Below, in pieces: positions 9,001 to 18,068 of a DNA stretch of 64,000 nt. The notes beneath the pieces were generated by a model. The model saw nothing but the letters and a program-made list of their open reading frames with translations. It had not been told where the DNA came from and did no database searches. This stretch comes from Bdellovibrionales bacterium (lineage in GTDB: Bacteria > Bdellovibrionota > Bacteriovoracia > Bacteriovoracales > Bacteriovoracaceae): the NCBI GenBank assembly GCA_018646675.1, contig JABGUH010000044.1:62001-126000 (forward strand). The letters are read 5' to 3'. Each line of letters starts with the position of its first letter. Position 1 is the first letter of the stretch. Both the position numbers and the translations under genes were made by a program.

Positions 9001-9201
9001 CTGCATATATTCACCAGTAAATCCCTTTAACATTTTCAAGCTACTGCCCACCCAGTCGCTCTCGGGATTTGCCGCTGGCTTGGCCTGAGCATTGGCCAGC
9101 AGTGGAAGTGGAGATATCATCAACAGGGCCCAGACACTTAGGTAGCAGGTCAGCCGCTTTAGTAAGCTAGGGGTCACTGGCTGGAGGCTTCTTGTTTTCA
9201 T
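6043..9201 (-). CDS. Large exported coiled-coil protein, about 1050 residues, function unknown
   Basis: The reading frame is open further upstream (to 9372), but the ATG at 9201 is preferred. It is preceded by GGAGAG at 8 bases and opens a typical signal peptide with hydrophobic core CYLSVWALLMISPLPLLANA. The mature protein is rich in Gln, Lys and Ala, with many predicted helices and coiled coils (for example residues around 780-830, very rich in Q, E, K and R). It has about 25 scattered cysteines, suggesting disulfides in the periplasm or outside. No catalytic motif was recognised. It ends at the tandem terminator and is separated from uppP by a divergent control region. A structural or surface role is possible but not shown. 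Confidence 0.65.
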   Translation of the reverse strand: MKTRSLQPVTPSLLKRLTCYLSVWALLMISPLPLLANAQAKPAANPESDWVGSSLKMLKGFTGEYMQHQNQMHQIRMQGASMAQGSNLPAPQFGASAKYFPHCKLPPQSAQVPNGQCDEASSPGHANMMKHMAGQAKAHADFHEKLMAKGVSDPYPHGITCLNNGLKKQLDAIQNKLNQLKMFEGTIAAQKQKFENDAKPLLDAMKKLTQELDGGDPKLVDHSQAFKGNGCPAVLPSGAITPGAGLTRIQQAITGDGRGGATLQASSSDMLGGKAKRLEQDLKDQIARIRAGVNNKGIKGWQASSQSAPWQKGGQKFVDLEKTIVNYSQGVNTNMARIKTQVSSLIGDYYKLPPLDSHFNSQVSDFTKSAENSLRQSYVDSCVTSNKEGMVGMSGGDMAGRLEQRGNKGVGNSVSSYQQLFKEIMASGRSLDEKLAEVKFLECRFAGIKNRAKCKALPDSQRPKNITLRLNREYSGKSSSYDYSPYELYQTIVGNCQQNYEDSGQSANVAKAIEYINEAKEIGTRFNQELEEQILERVLNCNGGVTDAGSCNAASFKPELPNFCISKAKNCATNVKSCLAKINNEIKQRKNIRKIAATKYNQAVRSYSNWQKTFFQQKLNMVMADANFFQQNFPGSQFTVPADSKGGLAIADPKLASPTFKGVRGEVDDIKLLGGGKFEFHQNLPNAIAQLQKMLKGQQGQISKTVKKYIGDQKGLIGKNKSKWDTFARQCKSTARSALNNFKRQEEKRQEKMAEQQKEQQEQLGKRQGWCNRYKIWAQNSNPHPLCNGGFGASQLTEDAIKFNLHQFEHTEGAVSTLTQAQEICKNAQDDSAIKVSGPKDIDELCKEISNSSPIIKKIDSDEAKRKLKAIAKSIDDIDDDKIDGWLDFTNDKIPTIDEIGKFASVKIAEEFLKKIGPLKETIKGNNLYKEMSCKSIEEQEPIVKAAEILLEKAQVAEVENITGETTIAVAEAKKNLSDVDKYKEAKEKINNYLSVMHKLNELKVNPPTSALGEIPGLDCSGQSNAGRWGEEDVLDESQGGGWEKHLNTLMQ

Positions 9202-9448
9202 AGCAATTCTCTCCGTTAAACAAACCGGAACCAAAGTAAAAAGAGGGTTTGTTTGGTAAAACGCAAATATTTCCCTTCTTTTTCGGCTATTTGGCCCTAA
9301 ATCATTAACTCTACTGACTATTCTATGGCATATTGGGTAGATGGTAGGGGGATCTGCTATCATACTGGCCAAAACCCCATGATTTTAATAGGATAACTGA
9401 TAGTGATGATGATCAGTTGGGCAATAGTGGTGCCAATTATTTGTGGGA

Positions 9449-10282
9449 ATGGAGATTGAACAGGCCGTGGACTATCTAAATGCAACGATCTATGGAGTAG
9501 TGCAGGGATTGGCAGAGTTTCTACCCATTAGTAGCTCTGGCCACCTAGCGTTGCTGCCAAAGTATCTGGGGATCATCGATCCGGGTGTCGCTTTTGATTT
9601 GGCGATGCATGTGGGAACTGCCTTAGCGGTTGTAATCTACTTTCACCGGGAAGTTGGCTCACTGCTGGTCAGTACTTTTCAGTTACTTCATCCCGGCCGT
9701 AAGAGGGATGCCAACTCCTTTTTTGCACTCAATTTGATCATTGCCACCATCACCACCATTGTTATCGCTCTAGCAGTCAAGGATCTGGCCGCAAGTTGGG
9801 GGCGGGGAGTGGAGATTATCGCCATCAACCTAATGATCTTTGCAGTTTTAATGTCGCTGGCCGATCTCTTTGCGCCAGTTCGGGCGATCACCGGTAAGTT
9901 GACCATGGAGCGCCAGCTGATGTGGAAAAATGCATTGCTGATTGGGCTATTTCAAGGGATGGCAGTCTTTCCTGGAGTCAGTCGTAGCGGGGCAACGCTA
10001 ACTATCTCTCGTTGGTTGGGGCTAACTCGTAGTGAGGCCACCCGCTTCTCCTTTGTGCTATCACTACCGATTATCTTAGGGGGATTTATTACCAAACTTC
10101 CTGAGCTGTCAGGTGAGCAAGCGGGGCTCTCCTTCTACCCACTACTGTGGGGGGTGGTTATCTCGCTGGTGGTGGGGATACTGACTATTATTTTCTTTTT
10201 GAAATTTATTGAGCGGGTAGGTTTACTTCCCTTTGCACTCTATCGGATTTTTTTGGCCGCTGCCATTTTAGGGGGTCTCTAG
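9449..10282 (+). CDS. uppP: Undecaprenyl-diphosphatase UppP (BacA)
   Basis: This inner-membrane phosphatase recycles undecaprenyl pyrophosphate to the monophosphate carrier used for peptidoglycan and O-antigen synthesis. Both signature motifs are present: QGLAEFLPISSSGHL near the N-terminus (the E-rich P-loop-like region) and PGVSRSGATLTISR in the second half, with about eight hydrophobic segments between and after them. Length is about 277 residues, normal for the family. An in-frame GTG lies 6 bases upstream; neither start has a clear ribosome site, so the ATG was chosen for its usual distance to the first motif. The 3' end overlaps the convergent repeat lipoprotein gene by 15 bases. Confidence 0.95.
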   Translation: MEIEQAVDYLNATIYGVVQGLAEFLPISSSGHLALLPKYLGIIDPGVAFDLAMHVGTALAVVIYFHREVGSLLVSTFQLLHPGRKRDANSFFALNLIIATITTIVIALAVKDLAASWGRGVEIIAINLMIFAVLMSLADLFAPVRAITGKLTMERQLMWKNALLIGLFQGMAVFPGVSRSGATLTISRWLGLTRSEATRFSFVLSLPIILGGFITKLPELSGEQAGLSFYPLLWGVVISLVVGILTIIFFLKFIERVGLLPFALYRIFLAAAILGGL

Positions 10283-13200
10283 GCCGGTAGTCTGATCTTC
10301 TAACTCAGATAACTCAGATTTTTTTGCTCGCTTGCGCTTTTCATCAGTTACTAAATATCTCAATAGCGCAGCAATATTTAGTCGCTTGGCGTAGACCTTC
10401 TTGCTCATCCAGGGATTGTAGTGGAAGTTGATCAGCTGGGTCTTACTGGGAATTTCCATATACTTGATCATATAAAGGAAAACCGATTTGGTAAAAGCGC
10501 TGTCTGGCTCTAGGTCGGCAATCTTGATAATGGAGTTTCGATAGACTTGGAAGGCCCGCTCAAGCTCGATCGGATCAAGAATGTTGTCGTGGTTGTGATC
10601 AAAAGAGATAAAGACCGACTCAATATTGAACATACTCCCTAACAGGGTGTAGAGATCCTTCTTACTAAGAGGAACCTCCTCTCCCGGTTGCTCCTTGGCA
10701 AAACGCTCTACATTGATAATGAAGTCCATTAGATCACTAGGAGATTCAGTTAGAGTAAAACGGTAGAGTTTGGAGAAGTAGGGGGCCATATCTAACTTGT
10801 TAAAAAGGATATCAAATAGGTGCTGGCGGTAACAGCTGATTTCAAAAGAGACACTATCAGTCGATAGATTCGCACAGCGCTTCTTCATGATGGGGATGAG
10901 TTGATCACCGACGGTTACGGCGGTTAGGATTAAAGAGATATACTCACTCTCTTCCACTTTGTCGATCAACCCGTCACCATTAGAGTTTATCTGGAAGAGG
11001 TCACTTAACAAAATGGTATTGCTTGAAAAGTAGGGGTAGGAGATGGGTGACATCTCAGCATAGACCAGAAAGGATCGCATATCCTCCATAAACAGCAATA
11101 GCTCCTCTTGATTGGCGACATAGTAACCTCCGCCGGCAGAGAGGTGGCCATAGCTGCGGAAGACCTTTTGCAGGGCAAAAGTTAAGAGTGATCGCTCTTG
11201 AAGGCCATACTTTAGGCGCACATTGTCTTGGGTCAGGTACTGTAGCCCATCCTTAGTACGATAGGTTCGGTTCTCTTCTAGCTGGGTAGCAAAATCTTGC
11301 TTTAGCTGGTTGAGGCGATCAGTGGTAATCAGTTCATATCCATCCAGTATCAGTTGGTCTAACCCCAACTCGGAGCTAGTAATTGGAGTAGGATCTTCCA
11401 TCCGCTCTCGAAAGTGCTCAAAGGTGATATCATTAAAGTAGAGTAGTTCTGCTCCCTCTTTAACCATCGCCACAATCTGCTTAATGTTATCTAAAGTATA
11501 GTTCTCACTCTCTCCGCCGATCAGCCTTATCTTCAGGGCGTTGATCGTAGGTATAATCGCCTTTATTCTTGCCGCACCGGCCGGGTCCAGGATAACTTCC
11601 GCTGCTAGGGTAAGCTCGTTGGCGGTCAGAAGCTGTAGCTCACCATCGGTCTGGTAGAAGAGAGAGAGGATAGTATCAAGATGCAATAGGTATCTTCCCA
11701 TCTTTTGGCCAATCTCATCCAGCTTGAGAATTGTGGGGGTGCCATAGATATCTCGGTAGATATCATAGAGCTCCACTCCCTTATCCAGCAGCATGGGAAG
11801 CTCTTGAAAAGAGATACTCTCTTTTTTTCCTCCCAAAAAGAGGGACTTAATAAAGAGTAGCGGCTTCCAGCGTTCCGGTCGCAAAGAGAGGCGAGAGATG
11901 GTATCTACCCGCGCTAAAAAGGGAATGATTGATAACTCTTGCTGAATATCACGCAAAAAGATTTCGGTAATGTAGAGTAGATCCTTGACCTCTTGAAAGG
12001 TTAGTTGATCTCGATCACCACCCAGTAGACTCTTTTTGAGTTGATGAATGCTCTCTTTTAACTCATCATTAATAATATCTGGAGTAGAGCTATCACCATT
12101 AATTGTTGCTACTACATCACTGATAGTTGTTGCTACCTGCTCTTTGGGGCCGTCGAAAATGAGTGGTGTTAGATCCTCAATCACTTTAAGGAAGTAGATA
12201 AAGGATTTACGATCATCAATCGACAGTGGTGGCCGGTTGGCCAAGCGGTTGGTAAGTCGCTCTAAAGGTTTGCGATGCTCTAGTAGTAGCTTGATCTCAT
12301 CAACTGTAATCACCCCACTCTCTCCACCGGCCAACACCCGCTTATAGGTGTTTAACATCTCAAGAAATTCTAGGTCGATACTGCGATTAATTACTAGGGT
12401 GGGGTAGTCACTGATTAGCTGTGATAGGTTCATCCCATCAGGAAGGGTGGTGACCAAATATTTAGTGACGTTAATTGCGTTATGAAAGTCGCTGACACTG
12501 ATACTCTCTCTTTCGCCCCCTAAAAAAGTTACCTTGAGAGTTTTTAACTCCTCTAGCTTCTCCATTAATTGATACTCACCATGAGTCAAATCATCAGCAA
12601 ATTGTAGTAGGCTTTTAACGGTAGTCAGCATCGCCTCGGCAGGCAGTGGGACTAGCAACGGTTGCAATTGAGTTAGTGCTTGTTGGGCCAAGGCCATCTT
12701 TTTGCGAGTATCTGGTGCCTGACGCATTTGAGAAGTTAGATTGAAAATTTTGAGTAGTTGAGGTGATTTGGTTAGGAGGGTATTGACCTCTTTGAGGGTA
12801 ATTAACTCCCGAGATCCTCCGAGCACCAACTGTTTTAAGAAGAGGGCAGACTCTGCCATTTTAAAGTTGATGGTACTTTCATCAAAGATGTTCTTCAGAC
12901 TACGCAGTAGAACTACGATATTTAGATTATCCGGCAGACTACGGAGTAGCAGCCGAGTAACACTGAGTAGCTCCTCTAAATCATCCATCAAAAATATATC
13001 AGCAGGGGGCCCAAACATCCGCTCTTTGACTAGTAGCAGATTCTCTCGATAGTCTCCAAGGCGGAACTCATCGGAGGCAAAAATATCTGAAGCAGTGATA
13101 AACTCTTCCATGGTGAACAGCGGGGAGTTACCCGGTCTTTTATAGTAGATGGTACGGAACTCATCCACCTTATCGGCCATAAAACGGAAGTACTCAGCTT

Positions 13201-14002
13201 CGCTATCAAAGTTTTGTGAGGTGAGGTAGAATAGGTCAAATGCCATTGTGAGAATCTTCGGAGCATTGCCAACCAAAGTTTGGATCTCAGTGGAGGTAAT
13301 CACCTCGCGATCCCCTCCTAGTAAAATATTTTTAACAAAGAGGAAGGACTCTACCCGCTCCACATCAAAGGAGATGGAGGAGAGTCGCTGTTTGATCTTT
13401 CTTAAAAAGGGTCGGATCTGAATTTGGGTGGGCAATCTTCCCTCTAGGGAGATGATATTCAGCGTCGCTTGGGAGAAGCGATTAATCGACTGCTTAAAGC
13501 GGTGACGATTTTGCCAGAAGTTTTTATGATTGATCTTAGTCAGAATATTGCTAATGACCACCGCCTCTCGATTAACAGTCAGTAACAGTTCAAATAGGGG
13601 GTCAATGTTATCTTGAGAGACTCCTTGGGTGTGATCGCTTAAAAAGAGCATGTTAAATTCAAACATCAGGTTTAAGGCTTGGAGAATGGTCTCACTATTG
13701 TTAACAAAAAATTTACGGATAAAGCGGGAGATCTCTCCTTGGTGGATGGAGTCTTGATGTTCCCGCTTTACATAGCGGGTAAAGTGGATAAAGTTCTTCT
13801 CTAGACATTCAATCTGCTTGGTTAGATCTCGCTGTAAAATGTGAGTGAAGCTATCAGGGTCGAGCTGGCATCCAGTTAATGAGGTAGAGTCAACAATCTG
13901 TTGGTCACTTTTGGCTTGATCAGATAGGTAGCCGCAACTACTATTACCAAGTAGTAGCAAAGCAAGCAAAACTGTAGGTATTAGGCGAGCTATTTTTATC
14001 AT
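10268..14002 (-). CDS. Giant exported lipoprotein-like protein with LGG...E repeats and two EF-hands
   Basis: 1244 residues. The N-terminus (LLALLLLGNSSC) looks like a lipoprotein signal with Cys23 as a weak lipobox. Between about residues 225 and 830 a short motif recurs at least seven times: LGGDREVITSTE, LGGSRELITLKE, LGGERESISVSD, AGGESGVITVDE, LGGDRDQLTFQE, LGGKKESISFQE and IGGESENYTLDN, each followed by a leucine-rich helix. Spacing varies from 60 to 165 residues, so this is a diverged helical repeat protein. Near the C-terminus two EF-hand loops fit calcium binding: NSNGDGLIDKVE (about residue 1004) and DHNHDNILDPIE (about 1134). The repeats themselves resemble the exit half of an EF-hand (G...I...E), so the whole protein may be a degenerate EF-hand array. 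Function is unknown; a surface or periplasmic calcium-dependent role is an inference. Confidence 0.75.
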   Translation of the reverse strand: MIKIARLIPTVLLALLLLGNSSCGYLSDQAKSDQQIVDSTSLTGCQLDPDSFTHILQRDLTKQIECLEKNFIHFTRYVKREHQDSIHQGEISRFIRKFFVNNSETILQALNLMFEFNMLFLSDHTQGVSQDNIDPLFELLLTVNREAVVISNILTKINHKNFWQNRHRFKQSINRFSQATLNIISLEGRLPTQIQIRPFLRKIKQRLSSISFDVERVESFLFVKNILLGGDREVITSTEIQTLVGNAPKILTMAFDLFYLTSQNFDSEAEYFRFMADKVDEFRTIYYKRPGNSPLFTMEEFITASDIFASDEFRLGDYRENLLLVKERMFGPPADIFLMDDLEELLSVTRLLLRSLPDNLNIVVLLRSLKNIFDESTINFKMAESALFLKQLVLGGSRELITLKEVNTLLTKSPQLLKIFNLTSQMRQAPDTRKKMALAQQALTQLQPLLVPLPAEAMLTTVKSLLQFADDLTHGEYQLMEKLEELKTLKVTFLGGERESISVSDFHNAINVTKYLVTTLPDGMNLSQLISDYPTLVINRSIDLEFLEMLNTYKRVLAGGESGVITVDEIKLLLEHRKPLERLTNRLANRPPLSIDDRKSFIYFLKVIEDLTPLIFDGPKEQVATTISDVVATINGDSSTPDIINDELKESIHQLKKSLLGGDRDQLTFQEVKDLLYITEIFLRDIQQELSIIPFLARVDTISRLSLRPERWKPLLFIKSLFLGGKKESISFQELPMLLDKGVELYDIYRDIYGTPTILKLDEIGQKMGRYLLHLDTILSLFYQTDGELQLLTANELTLAAEVILDPAGAARIKAIIPTINALKIRLIGGESENYTLDNIKQIVAMVKEGAELLYFNDITFEHFRERMEDPTPITSSELGLDQLILDGYELITTDRLNQLKQDFATQLEENRTYRTKDGLQYLTQDNVRLKYGLQERSLLTFALQKVFRSYGHLSAGGGYYVANQEELLLFMEDMRSFLVYAEMSPISYPYFSSNTILLSDLFQINSNGDGLIDKVEESEYISLILTAVTVGDQLIPIMKKRCANLSTDSVSFEISCYRQHLFDILFNKLDMAPYFSKLYRFTLTESPSDLMDFIINVERFAKEQPGEEVPLSKKDLYTLLGSMFNIESVFISFDHNHDNILDPIELERAFQVYRNSIIKIADLEPDSAFTKSVFLYMIKYMEIPSKTQLINFHYNPWMSKKVYAKRLNIAALLRYLVTDEKRKRAKKSELSELEDQTTGLETP

Positions 14003-14176
14003 CTGATACCTGTTTTAACTCATTTAGCGCCTAAATGGAAAGGGTTTGTTGCGACGTGTTATTAATTACACGGTTTTGTGGTCTTTAGGAGGTTAGCAAT
14101 AAATAGCGGCATTTTTTCATGAAGTCAGCTTTTGGGTGGCCATCGCTGACGCGCTGTATTATAGTGGTGACCAATT

Positions 14177-15565
14177 ATGAGTAATTTAAGAGCGCAAGAT
14201 GCGCTAACTACATTGATTAGGGCAACCGCCATCCTGTTTTTGGTCGTGACAACGATTGGGAGGGCCGCCACCAACTCTATTAGCTATGAGAGTTCTCAAC
14301 TGATTAATCAGAGTGAGAGAGAGCAACCGATAGCTAGTGATGAAGTGGGAAGTCCAGTTAGTAACTGGATGATCTGGACGATGGGGTATCGTAACCACTC
14401 TGGGCCTGTGCTTAGGCAGTTCAGTGGCCAACTTCAGTATAATCAGTATACCGGTGACTTGGTCTATGCCGTTCCGGAGCTGTTTATTCAATATAATGAT
14501 AATAAGAAGATCGATCTGGTGGTGGGACGTAAGGAGTTAAATTGGAACCCCTTAGAAAAATTCTGGCTGCTAGGAGAGATTGATCCCTTGCAGGGAATTT
14601 ATTTGCAGGACTCTGCCCATGAGGGATTGACAGGACTACAACTGAACTATCCGGTTGGCCCCTTTAAACTCTCCCTCTTTCTCTCCTACCTCTACATACC
14701 ACAGATGAATCCTGGCCACTCGATTGAAGATGGCAAAGTTACCACTAACTCAAGATGGAGTTCGTTACCACCATCGGCCACCATGATAAATGATAACTTG
14801 GTACCCATCTACTATGCTCTTGGGCCAACCTCGGTTAGTGATATAATTTGGCAGCAATCTTTAGGGATTAAGCTGGACTACCGTTGGGCCAGTGGCCATA
14901 TTCGTGGTTTTGGACTCTATAAGCCGGAAAACCGTTTGCGGATGCGCGGAGATGCTTACTACGATCAGCAACAAGAGAGCGTAATTGTTGAGGTGGAGCC
15001 ATTGGTTAACCATCAACTGATCTATGGGTTGCATGGTGAACAACGTGTTGGGAAATTTACTGCTCAGGGGGCAGTGATGGTGGTAGATCCTAACGCCAAA
15101 GTTTCAGCTGATCTATTAGTGATTGACCCAATTAGACTGGAACGTAATGATCGAACCTTTAATCCCCAATTTTTTACTATCGCTCACAAATATCTTAAAC
15201 AGCGTTTTGTGATGGCCGATCTGAGCTGGCAACACCGTCGGTGGCAGGTAGGAGCAAGCTTGATTAAGCAGTTAGAGCAGCAACCGGCCACCGGTGATGA
15301 CTTCTATGGTGAGCGCTCTCGCTGGCAGAGCGCAGTGGGAGGACATCTCTCCTATCAGCGACAAGCGGCAACTGTCACAATGGATTGGCGCTACGATTTC
15401 GACTATCAGGCCAGCCTGTTGGCGGCCAAGGCAGACTATCAGTTGATCAAACAGCTCAAGCTCTCCCTCTCTTTGGAGATGATTGAGGCCAAAAGTGATG
15501 ACTCTTACTGGAGTGCATATCGCACTAATGATGTTGTCTATTCACGCATCTCCTATCAGTTCTAA
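14177..15565 (+). CDS. Outer-membrane beta-barrel protein (porin-like)
   Basis: 462 residues with an N-terminal signal peptide (hydrophobic stretch LIRATAILFLVVTTIGRAA). The remainder is dominated by alternating polar/hydrophobic strands with aromatic girdle residues (for example LVYAVPELFIQYN, FKLSLFLSYLYIP, VTMDWRYDFDY). It ends in SRISYQF, a terminal phenylalanine as recognised by the Bam machinery. It probably forms a barrel of 14 or more strands. GGTGA lies a few bases before the ATG. No substrate can be proposed. The neighbouring gene downstream encodes a second, smaller barrel, so the two may be co-expressed, although a separate -10 box precedes the second. Confidence 0.75.
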   Translation: MSNLRAQDALTTLIRATAILFLVVTTIGRAATNSISYESSQLINQSEREQPIASDEVGSPVSNWMIWTMGYRNHSGPVLRQFSGQLQYNQYTGDLVYAVPELFIQYNDNKKIDLVVGRKELNWNPLEKFWLLGEIDPLQGIYLQDSAHEGLTGLQLNYPVGPFKLSLFLSYLYIPQMNPGHSIEDGKVTTNSRWSSLPPSATMINDNLVPIYYALGPTSVSDIIWQQSLGIKLDYRWASGHIRGFGLYKPENRLRMRGDAYYDQQQESVIVEVEPLVNHQLIYGLHGEQRVGKFTAQGAVMVVDPNAKVSADLLVIDPIRLERNDRTFNPQFFTIAHKYLKQRFVMADLSWQHRRWQVGASLIKQLEQQPATGDDFYGERSRWQSAVGGHLSYQRQAATVTMDWRYDFDYQASLLAAKADYQLIKQLKLSLSLEMIEAKSDDSYWSAYRTNDVVYSRISYQF

Positions 15566-15647
15566 CTGATTTTCACCAAATTTTTTGCATGTTTATATAG
15601 GTAGGGGCATCTTTATCCCCCGGATAGCGTGCCTCAAAGGAATATCG

Positions 15648-15653
15648 TATAAT
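15648..15653 (+). promoter_or_regulatory. Candidate -10 box before the small barrel gene
   Basis: TATAAT lies 24 bases before the GTG start at 15677, followed by a strong AGGGGAGG ribosome site. No convincing -35 sequence is present at 16-18 bases upstream, so an activator or weak promoter is possible. Confidence 0.3.
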
Positions 15654-15676
15654 TCTAGTTAGGGGAGGGCCCTTAC

Positions 15677-16363
15677 GTGAATACACTGTATTCTCTACTA
15701 AATAGAGTAGTTCTGACTTGGATTGTCGCTGGTTATTTGGTGGTGGCGCAAGGGGCCGGAGTATTACTGGAGCCCTATCTAGGTCTTGAGAAGGGGAGCT
15801 GGTCTACCTCTTACGAGAGTTCAACCGCTAGTTACGATTTTATCACCGGTGGCACTTTTGACTTTGGAGTCGGGTTTCGCACCATTATTCCCTTTGATCA
15901 TATATTTTTTGGACTGGACTACTACAAAGGGATGAGTAGTTTTGAATACAGTGAAGCGAGTGGAACTACATTGGATGATAGTTGGCAGGACGTTAAGGCG
16001 GATAAGACTAGTATTGGCTTGCACTTTGGGGCAAAAAATCTCAGTGGCAAGTATGCCTTTTGGGCATCCTATCTGCTCTCTGATACTCTGACGCTCAAGC
16101 AGTCCCACATTCCCGGAGATGGAGCAATAACTTATAGTGGATCTGGAATTCAGCTGGGGATTGGTTTGCAGTTTCGTAAGTATATGCGTTTGAACCTGCT
16201 CTATTCGATCCATAGCTACTCCGAGCGTACCCAGAGTGGAACCACCACTGAGCTACCTGGTAGCAGTGGGGGAGTTACTTATCAGAAATACTCTCATAGC
16301 TCATTTTTTGTGGGATTAAGTGTACCGATATTTTGGAAGTGGTGGACGACGGTTCCGTTTTAG
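15677..16363 (+). CDS. Small outer-membrane beta-barrel protein
   Basis: 228 residues starting at GTG, chosen because GGGGAGG lies at proper distance and the next residues form a signal peptide (LLNRVVLTWIVAGYLVVAQG). The mature part alternates polar and hydrophobic residues with many Gly, Tyr and Ser, as in eight-stranded barrels of the OmpA/OmpW/OprF-N kind (FDFGVGFRTIIPF, IQLGIGLQFRKYMRLNLLYS). It ends with WWTTVPF, a C-terminal phenylalanine as in Bam substrates. It ends 1 base before the convergent lipoprotein gene. Role unknown. Confidence 0.7.
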   Translation: MNTLYSLLNRVVLTWIVAGYLVVAQGAGVLLEPYLGLEKGSWSTSYESSTASYDFITGGTFDFGVGFRTIIPFDHIFFGLDYYKGMSSFEYSEASGTTLDDSWQDVKADKTSIGLHFGAKNLSGKYAFWASYLLSDTLTLKQSHIPGDGAITYSGSGIQLGIGLQFRKYMRLNLLYSIHSYSERTQSGTTTELPGSSGGVTYQKYSHSSFFVGLSVPIFWKWWTTVPF

Positions 16364-16364
16364 A

Positions 16365-17345
16365 TTAGGTACCATCACTATCAACTGGTTGATCTCCAAT
16401 CGCACTCATCGAGCAGTCCCAAGTGCCATTATCCATATCGCAGACATGCCACCATAGTCCAGTGCTGACAAAGGAGCTCGGGACAGGTACTGTCTCTATT
16501 AGGGTACCCTCATTATAGATTTTAATAACAGCGCCACTGCCAGCTAGTACACTACTGTCATTCCCCCCGTCTGGGTCAGCACTATTGTTATGGACTGAGA
16601 GGCGATAGGTATTATTGGACTTTGGTACACTGGAACCGGAACCATCATGCCAGATCGCGATGGTTTCAGGTCCATACCCACTCGCTTCATCATTGTCTAG
16701 ACCAGCAAACGGCTGGTTATTTAATGTTCCGTCATTATCACCCTTATTGGGATCGTAGCGGATATGGCAGGTGTTACCAGAGACTCCAGCGGTATTAAAT
16801 AAGCAACTATCATATGGAGTACCACTATCATCAGTTACATCAGGAATGTAGAGATGAAGATCTAAATCGAGTGGGGTGCTTCCCCACTCAAGTGTTATAA
16901 TAAACTTTCCGGTTGCATAGCTGTTCTCGACTAGTGCCAAATCCACTCCGCTAGTAGTCGTAGCATCCGTTACCGTGGCATCTCGCCTACCGTTGGCATA
17001 GTTAGTTTTACTGGCGAGAACAGTTACTGATCCAGGAGTGATCTGGTTTAAAGTATAATTTCCACTACCATCAGTTGTTGCAGAGGTTGCAACTGCTCCT
17101 TGAATCCAGACTAGCACTCCACTAATCACACTACCGTCTTGGGCATTTCGTACTGTACCAGTAATAGTTCCAGAAGCTACTGCCACAGGAGCAGGATCAG
17201 AATCAGCTGCGGCGACTGGTTTGGGAGCAATCGAGGACTCACTGACGCAGGATACGAAAGTTATAACACCAAGGGTAATCAAGCAGATTACTAGTAGCTC
17301 TCTAGCAACGTTTGTAATGGTTATTTTTGTCTTTCGTTTCATCAT
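16365..17345 (-). CDS. Lipoprotein with carboxypeptidase-regulatory-like and YfaP/DUF2135-like domains
   Basis: 326 residues. The N-terminal hydrophobic segment ends in TFVSC, a plausible lipobox. Residues about 58-135 form a CarboxypepD_reg-like beta-sandwich (GTITGTVRNAQDGSVISGV, TTDGSGNYTLNQITPGSVTV). The second half begins LEWGSTPLDLDLHLYIP and contains Asp/Asn/Gly-rich loops plus WWHVCDMDNGTW. The DLDLH pattern resembles the YfaP/DUF2135 family of secreted proteins. Together they suggest a surface-exposed binding protein with possible metal-binding loops. A GGAGG sequence is present but unusually far (over 20 bases) from the ATG, with a tiny ATG-ATA-CTC-TAA reading frame between, so the start is uncertain by a codon (two successive ATGs). 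Confidence 0.7.
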   Translation of the reverse strand: MMKRKTKITITNVARELLVICLITLGVITFVSCVSESSIAPKPVAAADSDPAPVAVASGTITGTVRNAQDGSVISGVLVWIQGAVATSATTDGSGNYTLNQITPGSVTVLASKTNYANGRRDATVTDATTTSGVDLALVENSYATGKFIITLEWGSTPLDLDLHLYIPDVTDDSGTPYDSCLFNTAGVSGNTCHIRYDPNKGDNDGTLNNQPFAGLDNDEASGYGPETIAIWHDGSGSSVPKSNNTYRLSVHNNSADPDGGNDSSVLAGSGAVIKIYNEGTLIETVPVPSSFVSTGLWWHVCDMDNGTWDCSMSAIGDQPVDSDGT

Positions 17346-17570
17346 TAGAGTATCATTTTAACTTGAATCCTCCTCTCCAAGCTAATCGGTTAAATATAGT
17401 AGAACTTTACGGTGATAACTAGCTGAATTAACAGTTAGTGGCCAAGCTCTGCACTATTTGCAGATTAGCCTCTGGTGCAAAAAATTTATGGCACTTGGAT
17501 AACTACTAGATTTTTGATTACGGTCGATTAGTTGAGTGGTTAGAAGCTTAAATGTATTCTAACTACCTGA

Positions 17571-18068
17571 TTATTTTCGCTGGCGACAGATAGATTTTAT
17601 CTTTAGTCCGGTAGTGATTGCGCTCCGACGCCACAGCGATGGCCACACCACTCGATTGACCGCTCTTTTATCATCACGACTAAGATCACAATATCCACTC
17701 TCGACATAACAGAGGATGTGGCTTTTAAAGGAGGCTTTTTTGACGAAAGAGCAACTATTGGGTTGGTCAAATTTAGCAAATGTTTCCGTTAAGCACTCTC
17801 TTGTTTTTTGTATCCACTCCTTGCCAGCATCACTAAAGCGGTAAGCAAAATTCTCAAAGCGCTGACAGTACTTAAGTGCGAACCCTAGAGGGTAACCACG
17901 CTTACCGCATGTTAGCTCATCTTCGACGCACTCATAAAAGGAGCACTCAGTTGTTAGATGGCCGCACTGGTTGCTAAAAGTATTCCCACGAAGCTCTAGA
18001 TTAGCTAGTGCCATTGAGAGGAATAAAATTAGAATCAAGAGTCGAGGTGTAAGCTTCATCGTAGTCAC
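17571..18068 (-). CDS. Small exported cysteine-rich protein, unknown function
   Basis: 165 residues with a signal peptide (LLILILFLSMALA) and ten cysteines in the mature part, in CGHLTTECSFYECVEDELTC, YCQRF, ECLTE, SCSFV, LCYVESGYC and ICRQ. The even cysteine count fits disulfide pairing in the periplasm. The GTG start overlaps the upstream MBL hydrolase stop as GTGA; an ATG three codons later is an alternative but neither has a strong ribosome site, and coupling favours the GTG. No family was recognised. The overlap with the hydrolase gene indicates co-expression but the two products work in different compartments. Confidence 0.65.
   Translation of the reverse strand: MTTMKLTPRLLILILFLSMALANLELRGNTFSNQCGHLTTECSFYECVEDELTCGKRGYPLGFALKYCQRFENFAYRFSDAGKEWIQKTRECLTETFAKFDQPNSCSFVKKASFKSHILCYVESGYCDLSRDDKRAVNRVVWPSLWRRSAITTGLKIKSICRQRK

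Noticed and set aside
9202-9372. N-terminal extension of the large coiled-coil exported protein
   Set aside because: The upstream 57 codons have no ribosome site, would bury the signal peptide, and fall in the divergent promoter region with uppP.
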